Positions 16,900-24,853 of a DNA stretch of 64,000 nucleotides are shown piece by piece. Below the pieces are notes generated by a model that was not told the origin of the DNA, ran no database searches, and was given only the letters and a program-made list of their open reading frames with translations. The position numbers were made by a program, and so were the translations under genes. How positions within the stretch are numbered: the first letter of the stretch is position 1; each line of letters begins with the position of its first letter. Origin of the DNA: Nocardia brasiliensis (GTDB taxonomy: Bacteria; Actinomycetota; Actinomycetes; Mycobacteriales; Mycobacteriaceae); contig NZ_CP046171.1 in the NCBI RefSeq assembly GCF_011801125.1, forward strand, positions 2,294,001-2,358,000, in the 5' to 3' direction.

Positions 16900-19800
16900 G
16901 TGGCCAACGACGATCGGCCCGCGACACCGTTCAGCGTCTTGCCGACGCGCATCGACCTGCCCGAGTCGGAGGCGGCGATCATCGAATGGTGGCGAGCCGA
17001 GGGTATTTTCGCGCGCAGTCTGGCCCGCACGGCGGACGGGCCGCGGTGGGGGTTCTATGAGGGACCGCCGACGGCCAACGGGTCGCCGGGCGTGCACCAC
17101 GTCGAGGCGCGGGTGTTCAAGGATGTCTTCCCGCGGTTCAAGACCATGAAGGGCTATTCGGTGCCGCGGCAGGCGGGCTGGGATTGCCATGGGCTGCCGG
17201 TCGAGCTCGCGGTGGAGAAGGAACTGGGCCTCAACGGCAAACCGGAGATCGAGAAGTTCGGTGTCGCCGAATTCAACGCACGCTGCCGCGAGTCGGTGAT
17301 GCGCCACGTCGGTGAGTTCGAGCAGTTGACCGAGCGCATGGGCTATTGGATCGATCTCGCGCATCCGTACACCACCATGTCGCCGGAGTACATCGACAGC
17401 GTGTGGTGGTCGTTGCGGCGGATCTTCGACAGCGGCCTGCTCACCGAGGACTTCCGGGTGGCGCCGTACTGCCCCCGCTGCGGTACCACCCTCTCGGATC
17501 ACGAACTGGCGCAAGGCTATGAGACCGTCACCGATCCATCGGTCTATGTGCGCCTGCCACTGCTGGACCAGGTGGCAGGCGTCGACGATGTCGATCTGCT
17601 GATCTGGACAACGACGCCGTGGACGCTGCCTGCCAACACCGCGGTCGCGGTGCATCCATCGGTGACCTACCTGGTCGTGCGCACCGACGCCGGGACCTTC
17701 GTTGTCGCCGAGGCACTTTCGGAGGCGGTGCTCGGTGCCGGTGCGCAGCGGCTCGCCGAGTTGTCCGGCGCGGAGCTGGCGGGTCTGCGCTACCGGCCCG
17801 CGTTCGATCTGGTGGATATCCCGAACGCGCACCGGATCGTGCAGGCCGAGTACGTGACGACCGCGGACGGCACCGGCCTGGTCCATCAGGCCCCGGCCTT
17901 CGGCGCCGACGACCTCGTCGTCTGTCAGGCCAACGGGCTGCCGCTGGTCAATCCGATCGAATCCGACGGCCGGTTCGCCGGAGAGCTGCAGTTGATCGGC
18001 GGGATGTTCTTCAAAGATGCCGACGCGGTGTTGATCGGTGAACTGGAGCGACGGGGATTGCTGCTGCGCCGAACGGATTTCGAGCACAGCTACCCGCACT
18101 GCTGGCGCTGCCACACCCGGCTGATGTACTACGCGCAGCCGTCCTGGTACATCCGTACCACCGTGGTCCGCGAGCAGCTGCGGCGCGAGAACGAGCGGAC
18201 CAACTGGTTCCCCGAGACCGTCAAGCACGGGCGCTTCGGCAACTGGCTCGACAACAACATCGACTGGGCACTCTCACGCAGTCGCTACTGGGGGACGCCA
18301 CTTCCGTTGTGGCGCTGCGGCAACGGGCACGTGAGCGCCGTCGGGTCGCGTGCCGAACTCGCCGAACTGGCCGGCGCCGACGTCGCGGGCATCGATCCGC
18401 ATCGCCCCTATATCGATGCGGTGACCTTCGACTGCCCGCAGTGCGCGAGCACCGCGACGCGGGTGCCGGAGGTGATCGACGCGTGGTACGACTCGGGCTC
18501 GATGCCATTCGCCGCCTTGGGATATCCGCATCTCGATGGCAGCGTCGCCGCCTTCGAACGCAACTATCCGGCCCAGTACATCTGCGAGGCCATCGATCAG
18601 ACCCGCGGCTGGTTCTACACCATGATGGCGGTGGGCACGGTGGTGTTCGATCGGTCCGCCTACGAGAACGTGGTGTGCCTCGGGCACATCCTGGCCGAAG
18701 ACGGCCGCAAGATGAGCAAGCATCTCGGCAACGTGCTCGCGCCGATCCCGTTGATGGACGCGCACGGCGCCGACGCACTGCGCTGGTTCATGGCGTGTTC
18801 GGGCTCGCCGTGGGCGGCGCGCCGGGTCGGCCCCGGCCCGCTCGACGAGATCACGCGGCGCCTGCTGATGACCTACTGGAGTACCGCGTCGTTCTTCGCC
18901 CTGTACGCGAGCAATGCGGCCTGGCAACCGGATTCGGCACGTCCGGTCACCGAACGGCACGTGCTGGACCGGTGGATCCTCGGTGAGCTGCATGCGCTCA
19001 CGGCCGCGGTCGATGCCCGCCTCGATGCATACGACACCGCCGGCGCCGGTCGACTGCTCGCGGAATTCATCGACGCACTGTCGAATTGGTACGTGCGCCG
19101 CTCGCGGCAGCGATTCTGGGACGGTGAGCAGGACGCGCTGGCCACCCTGTTCGAATGCCTCGAGGTCGGCACCCGACTGCTGGCTCCCTTCATCCCGTTC
19201 CTCACCGAGCGGGTGTGGCAGGACGTGGTGCGGCCCGGTCTGCCGTCCGCGCCGGATTCAGTGCACCTCGCCGAATGGCCCGGTGCCGACCAGACTCTGA
19301 TCGATCCGGCGCTGGCCGAGCAGGTGCGCACCGCACAGGCACTGACGGAGGCGGGCCGGGCCGCGCGGAAGGCGAGCAAAGTGCGGGTGCGCCAGCCGCT
19401 GGCGCGAGCGTTCGTCGGATTGCCGCCGGGCACCGAGCTGCCGCCCGAGTTGCTCGACGACGTGGCCGACGAACTCAACGTCAAGAGTCTCGAGCCCCTG
19501 CGGTCCGCGGCGGCGGTGCTCGACATCGCGGTGAAGGCGAACTTCCGGGCGCTGGGCAAGCGTTTCGGCAAGCAGACCCAGGCGGTCGCCGACGTGATCC
19601 ACCGCGCCGACCCCGCCGAACTGGTCGCGCGGCTGCGTGACGAGGGCACCGTGGCAGTGGATTTCGACGGCACACCGATCACCTTGACGGCCGAGGATGT
19701 GCTGGTCTCCGAATTGCCGCGCAGCGGTTGGGTGGTCGAGGCCCAGCGTGGTGTCACCATCGCGCTGGACACCGCCATCACGCCGGAACTCGCGGCGGAG

Positions 19801-20049
19801 GGGTGTGCCCGGGACGTGCTGCGTGCCGTCCAGAATGCCCGCCGCGCGGCGGGATTGGCGGTGTCGGACCGCATCGTGCTCACCGTCGCGGCGAACGCCG
19901 ACGTAGTGGACGTGGTGCGGCGCCACGAAGGCTTCATCGCGGGGGAGGCGCTCGCTACCAGCGTGGTCTACGCGGATTCGGTCGAGGACGGTTTCGCCGC
20001 AACGGTGGGCGATGCCGTCGAGCTCGTGGTGCGAGTCGTGCGAGCCTGA
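16900..20049 (+). CDS. ileS: isoleucyl-tRNA synthetase
   Basis: A 1049-residue class I synthetase. The HIGH-region reads GSPGVHHVEARVFKD, the variant I recall in mycobacterial IleS. Also present are WDCHGLPVELAVEKELG, the editing-domain WTTTPWTLPANTAV, and KMSKHLGN for ATP binding. Length and motifs suit the eukaryote-like IleRS class. The GTG at 16900 has AGGAG 6 nt upstream. The leader since the previous gene is only 84 bp, too short for an ileS T-box. The 3' end overlaps a minus-strand TPR-like gene by 82 bp. Confidence 0.96.
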   Translation: MANDDRPATPFSVLPTRIDLPESEAAIIEWWRAEGIFARSLARTADGPRWGFYEGPPTANGSPGVHHVEARVFKDVFPRFKTMKGYSVPRQAGWDCHGLPVELAVEKELGLNGKPEIEKFGVAEFNARCRESVMRHVGEFEQLTERMGYWIDLAHPYTTMSPEYIDSVWWSLRRIFDSGLLTEDFRVAPYCPRCGTTLSDHELAQGYETVTDPSVYVRLPLLDQVAGVDDVDLLIWTTTPWTLPANTAVAVHPSVTYLVVRTDAGTFVVAEALSEAVLGAGAQRLAELSGAELAGLRYRPAFDLVDIPNAHRIVQAEYVTTADGTGLVHQAPAFGADDLVVCQANGLPLVNPIESDGRFAGELQLIGGMFFKDADAVLIGELERRGLLLRRTDFEHSYPHCWRCHTRLMYYAQPSWYIRTTVVREQLRRENERTNWFPETVKHGRFGNWLDNNIDWALSRSRYWGTPLPLWRCGNGHVSAVGSRAELAELAGADVAGIDPHRPYIDAVTFDCPQCASTATRVPEVIDAWYDSGSMPFAALGYPHLDGSVAAFERNYPAQYICEAIDQTRGWFYTMMAVGTVVFDRSAYENVVCLGHILAEDGRKMSKHLGNVLAPIPLMDAHGADALRWFMACSGSPWAARRVGPGPLDEITRRLLMTYWSTASFFALYASNAAWQPDSARPVTERHVLDRWILGELHALTAAVDARLDAYDTAGAGRLLAEFIDALSNWYVRRSRQRFWDGEQDALATLFECLEVGTRLLAPFIPFLTERVWQDVVRPGLPSAPDSVHLAEWPGADQTLIDPALAEQVRTAQALTEAGRAARKASKVRVRQPLARAFVGLPPGTELPPELLDDVADELNVKSLEPLRSAAAVLDIAVKANFRALGKRFGKQTQAVADVIHRADPAELVARLRDEGTVAVDFDGTPITLTAEDVLVSELPRSGWVVEAQRGVTIALDTAITPELAAEGCARDVLRAVQNARRAAGLAVSDRIVLTVAANADVVDVVRRHEGFIAGEALATSVVYADSVEDGFAATVGDAVELVVRVVRA

Positions 20050-20879
20050 GGCGGTGCCGCGGTGGGCCACGAAACCCGCGCGGCCCCAGCAGCATTCCCC
20101 TCGATCGCTGCTGGGGCCCGCGCGAACTCCCGTTCGGCGTCGGCGGTCTCACCCAACTCCAGGCACGCCAACCCGATGATGTAGGAGCACGCGTCGGCGC
20201 GTGTCCGCTCGCCCGTGCGCTCATAAAGCTCTCGGGCACAGCGGTATTCGTCGCGGGCCAGGCGGGCCGCACCGATCGCCAGCGCCGCCGCACCGCAGGA
20301 TTCGCGGCACTCGGCGGCCTCGGCTACCCGGTCGACGGCGAGGTAACGTCGCGCCGCGCGCCGCAGCACGATCATCGCCTCTGGGTGCTGCGCGGTGGCC
20401 GCGAGCGCGCCGCCGAGGATGGCGTCACATTCGGCCTGTTGCACACGTCCGCCGAAGCGTTCGAGTCCGACGGCGGCGCGCCGCAGGTAGGGGAGTACGC
20501 GCTCGGGCTGTTCGAGCAGAGCGAACCCGCGGCCCGCCATTTCGGCGCATTCGACGGAGAATTCGGTGTGCGGCCCGTCGGCGAGCAGGTCCGCGGCCTG
20601 TGCGTAGGCCGCCGTCGCCTGCTCGATTTGTTCGGATTCCGCGTGTGCGGCGCCGATACCGTAGTGGCACTCGGCGATTCGCTCGCGGTGGTCGGTGTTA
20701 TCGAGGCGCCCGGCGCCGTCGGCCCGTGCAGTGTCGTCGGCCTGCGCGGTGCCCTCGCATTCGGCCAGTGCGGCGGTGAACGCGTCGATCGCGGCGGCGG
20801 CGTTTCCGTTCTCCAGGAGTGTCAGGCCGTCCAGGAAAAGGCGGCTCGGCCAAGGCGATTCGGGCGGTGGCGGCGTCAT
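19968..20879 (-). CDS. TPR-like helical repeat protein
   Basis: A 303-residue protein made mostly of Ala/Glu-rich helical pairs resembling tetratricopeptide repeats, e.g. AAAIDAFTAALAECEG, IEQATAAYAQAADLLAD and ARLARDEYRCARELYERTG. Such proteins serve as binding scaffolds or, in some peptide-signalling systems, as receptors. The ATG at 20879 overlaps the stop of a 24-residue ORF as ATGA, which favours this start over a TTG at 20921. The last 82 bp are antisense to the end of ileS, and the C-terminus there is Pro/Thr/Ser-rich and low in complexity. Not assigned to a named family. Confidence 0.65.
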   Translation of the reverse strand: MTPPPPESPWPSRLFLDGLTLLENGNAAAAIDAFTAALAECEGTAQADDTARADGAGRLDNTDHRERIAECHYGIGAAHAESEQIEQATAAYAQAADLLADGPHTEFSVECAEMAGRGFALLEQPERVLPYLRRAAVGLERFGGRVQQAECDAILGGALAATAQHPEAMIVLRRAARRYLAVDRVAEAAECRESCGAAALAIGAARLARDEYRCARELYERTGERTRADACSYIIGLACLELGETADAEREFARAPAAIEGNAAGAARVSWPTAAPPQARTTRTTSSTASPTVAAKPSSTESA

Positions 20880-20950
20880 AGCTGCTCGGTGGCGCCGGGG
20901 AGCGCGCAGGCTGTCCAGCAATCAGGTGCCGGGCTGTTCTCGCGCTGCAT
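20876..20950 (-). CDS. 24-residue ORF coupled to the TPR-like gene (putative peptide)
   Basis: A short ORF starts at an ATG at 20950 and its TGA overlaps the ATG of the TPR-like gene (ATGA). The peptide is polar at its N-terminus and has a CWTAC pair in the middle, ending in ATEQL. It lies between a receiver-domain gene and the TPR gene on the same strand. The Shine-Dalgarno sequence is weak. It may be a signal peptide, a leader ORF for coupling, or chance. Confidence 0.35.
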   Translation of the reverse strand: MQRENSPAPDCWTACALPGATEQL

Positions 20951-21077
20951 GGCGGTGTCTTTCTCGTCGCTTCGACCGAGTTCGGCCGCTAGCGGGAACG
21001 ATACGGAGCCGCGGTGGCGGGCACTATCGGCCGAACAGATGAATCCGCCCGTGCCGCCGACAGATCCGGTGCTCGAG

Positions 21078-21794
21078 CTATCCGTAGGGGCGCACCACAT
21101 CGGCGTTGCCGTGCCGACGGCACCAGCTGACGATGTATCGCATGTGCAGCCCGCACCAGCGGGCGACCGCGGGCAGTGTCATCGCCACGAGCGGATCGTG
21201 TTCGGCTCGTTCCCGAATGATCGGTCCCAGATAGTGATTGGTGACCTTGTTGGCGGTGTTGAGGCCGACCCCGGCGGCGTCGGCGAGCGAGGTGAGGTCG
21301 ACCGCGCCGCCCGCGGCGATCGCGCCCGCGAGGCGGGCCGCGGTGTTGCCGCGCTTGCCCTCGAACAGTTCGCACAGCGGGCGCGGGAGGCTCGTCGGGC
21401 CCGGCGGTGGCGGGCGGCGACCGAGCGCGGCCGTGCGGATCGCGGCGAGCAGCGGCTCGACCCCGGCCGACTTCTGGCACACCGCAGCCACTTCCGGGCG
21501 CCTGCGCGCCTCTTCGAGGTGCTCGCGCTCCATGCTGTGCCCTTGGGCGGCCAGGATCACCGGCGCGACCCGGTCGGCCGTGTGCATCATGCTGAGCACG
21601 TCGAGACCGTCGAAAGAGAGTTCGTCGGCCAGGTCGGGGCGGTTCCACACCAGGTCGGTGAGCACCACATCGAAGCGGACGTTGTCCATGATGTGGCGCC
21701 GGACATCGTCCTTGTCGACCGCGACCGCGACGGTCGCGCGGGGGAACACCGACGCGAAAGCCGATGCCACCACCCGCCCCAACGGCGAGGCCAC
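21078..21794 (-). CDS. response-regulator-like protein: receiver domain plus C-terminal HTH-like region
   Basis: The receiver fold is recognisable: an acidic pair in VAVDKDDV, the phosphoacceptor Asp in VVLTDL (residue 47 from this start), and the switch lysine in CQKSAGVEPLLAAI. The last 100 residues include LADAAGVGLNTANKV, a plausible helix-turn-helix, and end in WCRRHGNADVVRPYG. No sensor kinase is adjacent. The true start is uncertain: the first receiver strand (RILVASP) begins before the GTG at 21794, and the frame stays open to 22046 across a plus-strand HTH ORF. Downstream on the same strand are the 24-residue ORF and the TPR-like gene, probably one transcript. Confidence 0.7.
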   Translation of the reverse strand: MASPLGRVVASAFASVFPRATVAVAVDKDDVRRHIMDNVRFDVVLTDLVWNRPDLADELSFDGLDVLSMMHTADRVAPVILAAQGHSMEREHLEEARRRPEVAAVCQKSAGVEPLLAAIRTAALGRRPPPPGPTSLPRPLCELFEGKRGNTAARLAGAIAAGGAVDLTSLADAAGVGLNTANKVTNHYLGPIIRERAEHDPLVAMTLPAVARWCGLHMRYIVSWCRRHGNADVVRPYG

Positions 21795-21798
21795 CAGG

Positions 21799-22062
21799 AT
21801 GCGGTTGTCCGAACCGCTCGGCGACCCGCCCCGCGTACGCCCGGCCCTGAGCCCGCGCGAAACCCAGGTGCTGCTGGTCTGGTTGCACCGCGACTCCAAA
21901 GCCGCCACCGCCCGCACCCTCTCCCTCTCGGTAGCCACGGTCACCACCCACCTCGCCCGCATCCGAGCCAAATACGCCGCCGCCGCCCGCCCCGCCCCCA
22001 CCAAAGCCGCCCTCTTCGCCCGCGCCATCCAAGACAACCTCGTCACCCTCGACGATTGGTGA
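21799..22062 (+). CDS. orphan LuxR-type HTH domain (possibly a fragment)
   Basis: The 87-residue ORF consists almost entirely of a LuxR C-terminal HTH: LSPRETQVLLVWL, then LSLSVATVTTHLARIRAKY and PAPTKAALFARAIQD, ending DDW. In Nocardia-type proteins that I know, this HTH closes a 250-300 residue protein with an N-terminal receiver-like region. Here the sequence to the left is the antisense of the minus-strand receiver gene, whose 5' end starts within 5 bp. It is either a stand-alone HTH or the 3' remnant of a larger gene lost at a rearrangement. No Shine-Dalgarno sequence is obvious. Confidence 0.55.
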   Translation: MRLSEPLGDPPRVRPALSPRETQVLLVWLHRDSKAATARTLSLSVATVTTHLARIRAKYAAAARPAPTKAALFARAIQDNLVTLDDW

Positions 22063-22151
22063 CCCCCAGCCGAATCGGCTTCGCTCAGTCGCGGTAGGGC
22101 TCGCGGAGCGTGGTGGGTGTCGCGGCGACCTCGAGCACGTTTGTCGGAAAG

Positions 22152-22796
22152 TCAGGCATGTAACGCGCTGACGGTCCTCTCGTCCAATCGGAGCCCGGCG
22201 ACGTAATCGTCGAGCATCGCCCATACGTTCCCGGAACGAATCCAGCGAGCGTGCACGGTCTGAGCCTGTTGGTGATAGGCAGTCAAGTTGAACCGAATCC
22301 ATTCGGAGACATCCTGGTTCGGTCGATAGGCACCGCCTCGGCGGCCGAGCGCCTGGTGGTACTCCCAGGTGTTTCCAGGTCGGCCCAGCCACGCCTCGAT
22401 GGACGAAAACTCCGGTGCGAGAACACCTTCCCTGGCGATCATCAGTGTTTGCAGGGATCTGGACATACGTCCGTTGCCGTCGGCCCATGGGTGGACGGAC
22501 GCTAGTTGCAGGTGCGCCATCGCCGCACGCACCAATGGATGTGAGCCGTCGTCGGCGTTGAGCCAATCGACGAGTTCTGTCATCAAGGCCGGAACAGTGT
22601 CGACATCAGGTCCGGTGTAGGCGGCGATGCTCGGGTCGCGGGCATCTGTCACGTATACGGGGCCGTGCCGCCATCGGCCTGCCGGGCGTCGGTCACTGTG
22701 CCGGTGTCCCTGCAACATCCAATGCAGCGCATTGAGAAACCCCTTGCTGTAAGCAAAGTCGTCCGCCGAGTGCAGTGACTGTATGTAGGTCATCAT
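22152..22796 (-). CDS. Fic/DOC family protein
   Basis: The catalytic motif HPWADGNGRMSR is complete (HxFx[DE]GNGRxxR pattern, Trp for Phe), as is a GRWRHGPVYV substrate-flap region. Fic proteins transfer AMP or other moieties to target proteins and can act as toxins. From the ATG at 22796 the protein has 214 residues, shorter than usual (about 350), and no inhibitory (S/T)xxxE(G/N) helix is evident. The frame is open to an ATG at 22886, but that start would cover two palindromes and overlap the divergent gene, so the shorter form is preferred. No antitoxin gene is adjacent on this strand. Confidence 0.8.
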   Translation of the reverse strand: MMTYIQSLHSADDFAYSKGFLNALHWMLQGHRHSDRRPAGRWRHGPVYVTDARDPSIAAYTGPDVDTVPALMTELVDWLNADDGSHPLVRAAMAHLQLASVHPWADGNGRMSRSLQTLMIAREGVLAPEFSSIEAWLGRPGNTWEYHQALGRRGGAYRPNQDVSEWIRFNLTAYHQQAQTVHARWIRSGNVWAMLDDYVAGLRLDERTVSALHA

Positions 22797-22801
22797 CTGC
22801 T

Positions 22802-22834
22802 GTTTCAAATAGAAACCAGTTTCCAGATGGAAAC
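22802..22834. promoter_or_regulatory. two tandem GTTTC..GAAAC palindromes between divergent genes
   Basis: GTTTCAAATAGAAAC (22802-22816) and GTTTCCAGATGGAAAC (22819-22834) are consecutive palindromes, 17 bp apart. They occupy the gap between the fic start (22796) and the membrane-protein start (22856). This is a strong candidate operator for divergent control, perhaps by the winged-helix protein encoded at 23314. Confidence 0.6.
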
Positions 22835-22855
22835 CTGTGCAGGTATGGTTGATCG

Positions 22856-23326
22856 ATGCAAGACGCTCAGACCCCACAACAGGCATTAGATATCGCGGCC
22901 GCCGCGACCAGGCACGCCCATGCGGCTGCCGCGGTGCCCAGGTGGGGACCTGTTACGGCTGGTGTACTCACGGCGCTGACCATGCTGCTGATCGAGACGG
23001 TGATCGAGGACAATCTGTCACTGGTGGTCAGAGCGACACTGGTGGTCGCCGGAATCGCCGTCATCGGTGCGGATTTCAAAGTTCTGTGGTGGATGCGGGA
23101 TCTTCGGCGTGCACGCGGGGTCATTCCGCGTGAGCCATCGCCGTGGAAGGACGAGGCTGTCTGGTGGCTGGCGCTCGTCATCGTGCCTTGCCTGGTCTGG
23201 GTGAACTCCGAGTATCGATTGTGGCCGCGGCTGCTGACCAGTCTGATTCTGGGCGGATGGATTTGGTATGTGGCGGCACGCCCGTCGTGGAAGTCTCGAT
23301 TGCGGTCCGCGCCATGGAAGAACTGA
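22856..23326 (+). CDS. small integral membrane protein of unknown function
   Basis: A 156-residue protein. After a 30-residue polar N-terminus there are four likely membrane segments: around VTAGVLTALTMLLIETVI, VVRATLVVAGIAVIGADF, WWLALVIVPCLVWV and LLTSLILGGWIWYVA. No family is recognised. The stop overlaps the start of a winged-helix regulator gene by 13 bp, an arrangement common for regulator/membrane-protein pairs. It is divergent from fic. Confidence 0.7.
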   Translation: MQDAQTPQQALDIAAAATRHAHAAAAVPRWGPVTAGVLTALTMLLIETVIEDNLSLVVRATLVVAGIAVIGADFKVLWWMRDLRRARGVIPREPSPWKDEAVWWLALVIVPCLVWVNSEYRLWPRLLTSLILGGWIWYVAARPSWKSRLRSAPWKN

Positions 23327-23619
23327 ATGAGCTGTTCGCGTCTGTGCCACGCCTCAAGCTCGTGGCATTCCTCGACGGTTGCGCCGAGGCCGAATTCCTC
23401 GTCATCGCCGAGATGTGCGATCTCAACAAATCCACCCTGTCCAAAGCGATGACCACACTCGAGGGCGCCGGCTACCTCGACGTCACCAAGGGCTACGTCG
23501 GCCGCAAACCCAGAACCTGGCTGGCCCTGAACCCCAAGGGCCGCACCGCCTACCACGCTCATCTGGCCGCCCTGGCCGCCCTCACCCGCAAAGCTGGACA
23601 GACTGCGTCTGAACCATGA
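23314..23619 (+). CDS. winged-helix transcriptional regulator (MarR/PadR-like, about 100 residues)
   Basis: A 101-residue single-domain winged helix: AEFLVIAEMCDLNKSTLSKAM forms the HTH (split as AEFLVIAEMCDL and NKSTLSKAM), then LEGAGYLDVTKGYVGRKPRTW the wing (LEGAGYLDVT, GYVGRKPRTW). The ATG at 23314 overlaps the upstream membrane-protein gene, implying coupling. This small regulator type is often paired with a membrane protein in actinobacteria and typically autoregulates. The GTTTC..GAAAC palindromes upstream of the pair are its likely target (inference). Confidence 0.8.
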   Translation: MEELNELFASVPRLKLVAFLDGCAEAEFLVIAEMCDLNKSTLSKAMTTLEGAGYLDVTKGYVGRKPRTWLALNPKGRTAYHAHLAALAALTRKAGQTASEP

Positions 23620-23743
23620 TGCTCATGCCGTTGGGCGCCCGGCCGGCAGGCTCGGACCTGCGCGGCGGCGCATGCATGCTCGTGGCGATTCGAGTGTATT
23701 CGGCTGTGCTGTCGCTGATTCCGATCGGCGGCGCGGTTGGTGT

Positions 23744-24601
23744 TCAGGTGGGGTTGTTCGTTTGGTTCGGGGTGATGCCGAGGAGTTGGCGAGCGTTGCG
23801 GGTGGTGAGTTGGCGCCAGGCAGGATCGGTTTCGGTCCAGCTGGTGTCGAGTGTGGTGAGGGCGTGCAGGACTTGAGGGTGGCGGGTCCAGACGTAGTCG
23901 CTGCCGTAGAGCAGGTGTGTGGGTGTGCTGATGGAGGACAGGGCGGTGATCTGGGGTGCGGTGGGGGTGCCTGCCAAGTCGTAGTAGAAGCGGTGCAGCT
24001 GTTCGGAAACCGAAGGGCCGTGGGTGTCCTCGGCCAGGGCGCGGAACAGTTCCAGCCGGTCGGTCAAGAGTGGCAGCACGCCCCCGGCGTGGGGGACGAT
24101 CAGACGTAGCTGGGGGTAGCGGTGCGCGGCTCCACTGAGGATGAAGTCGATGACGGTGCGGGCCGTGTCGAACAGGAACTCGACCATGGGCCGGGGGCGG
24201 CCGAGCGCGAGTGCTTCGTGCCCCGCGCAGCTGGTGGGATGCAGAAACACGACGGCGGCGCGGCGCTCTAGTTCGGCGAGGACCGGGGCCACCTTCGGGT
24301 CGCCGAGGTAGTGCCCGGCGGCGTTGGTCATCCAGATCACTCCGTCGGCGCCGTCGGCGAAGGAGTGGTCGATCTCGTCGAGTGCGCCGTCGACATCGGG
24401 TAGTGGCAGCGAGGCGAAGTAGCCGAATCGGTCCGGGTGTGCTCGTTTGATCTGGGCGGCGGCCTGGTTCACCTGGCGTGCCAGTTGCCGGGCGGCGGCA
24501 GCATCGCCGAAGTACACCCCGGGTGAGGAGATCGACAGGAGTGCGCGGTCGATTCCGGCGTCGGTCATCAAAGCGAGGTGATCCTCGACGGTCCAGTGCG
24601 G
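23744..24601 (-). pseudogene. amidohydrolase (ACMSD-like), 5' end missing
   Basis: The sequence from PHWTVEDHLALM onward matches metal-dependent amidohydrolases of the ACMSD/6-methylsalicylate decarboxylase group: SISSPGVYFGD, DGVIWMTN, a metal-site FLHPTSC, PHAGGVLP and LLYGSDYVW. The family starts with a metal-binding DxHxH strand about 40 residues before this point; it is absent. Upstream of 24601 the frame reads through the antisense of a MarR fragment to a possible start at 24748, giving non-family sequence. The metal site is therefore incomplete and the gene is probably inactive. Confidence 0.7.
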
Positions 24602-24779
24602 ACTACTCGAACGCCACAACGGCCGCGGCAAATCGATCCTGCACCGGGCCACCGTCACCGGCACCGCGCTGCTCGCCGATTGCGATCGGGCGATCGCACG
24701 GACCATGCGCGCCAGTCTGTCCGGCCTCGACGACGACGAGATCCACACCCTGCGTGACCTTCTCGGCCGCTTCGCCTGA
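24597..24779 (+). pseudogene. MarR-family regulator, 3' fragment
   Basis: A 60-codon open stretch ending in TGA at 24777 encodes LLERHNGRGKSILHRATVTG and later SGLDDDEIHTLRDLLGRFA, the typical C-terminal dimerisation helices of MarR regulators. There is no HTH and no start codon. It abuts the amidohydrolase head-to-head at about 24600, so one deletion appears to have removed the 5' halves of two divergent genes and their shared promoter. Confidence 0.65.
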
Positions 24780-24853
24780 ACGCCGGCTATGCACGCCGAA
24801 GTGCACCGACCGGCTCGCTCTAACGCACTCTCATGCCGCCACCGGTCGCGTGT

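Noticed and set aside
22085..22159. 24-residue minus-strand ORF after fic
   Set aside because: It overlaps the end of fic, with no ribosome binding site or similarity; probably chance.
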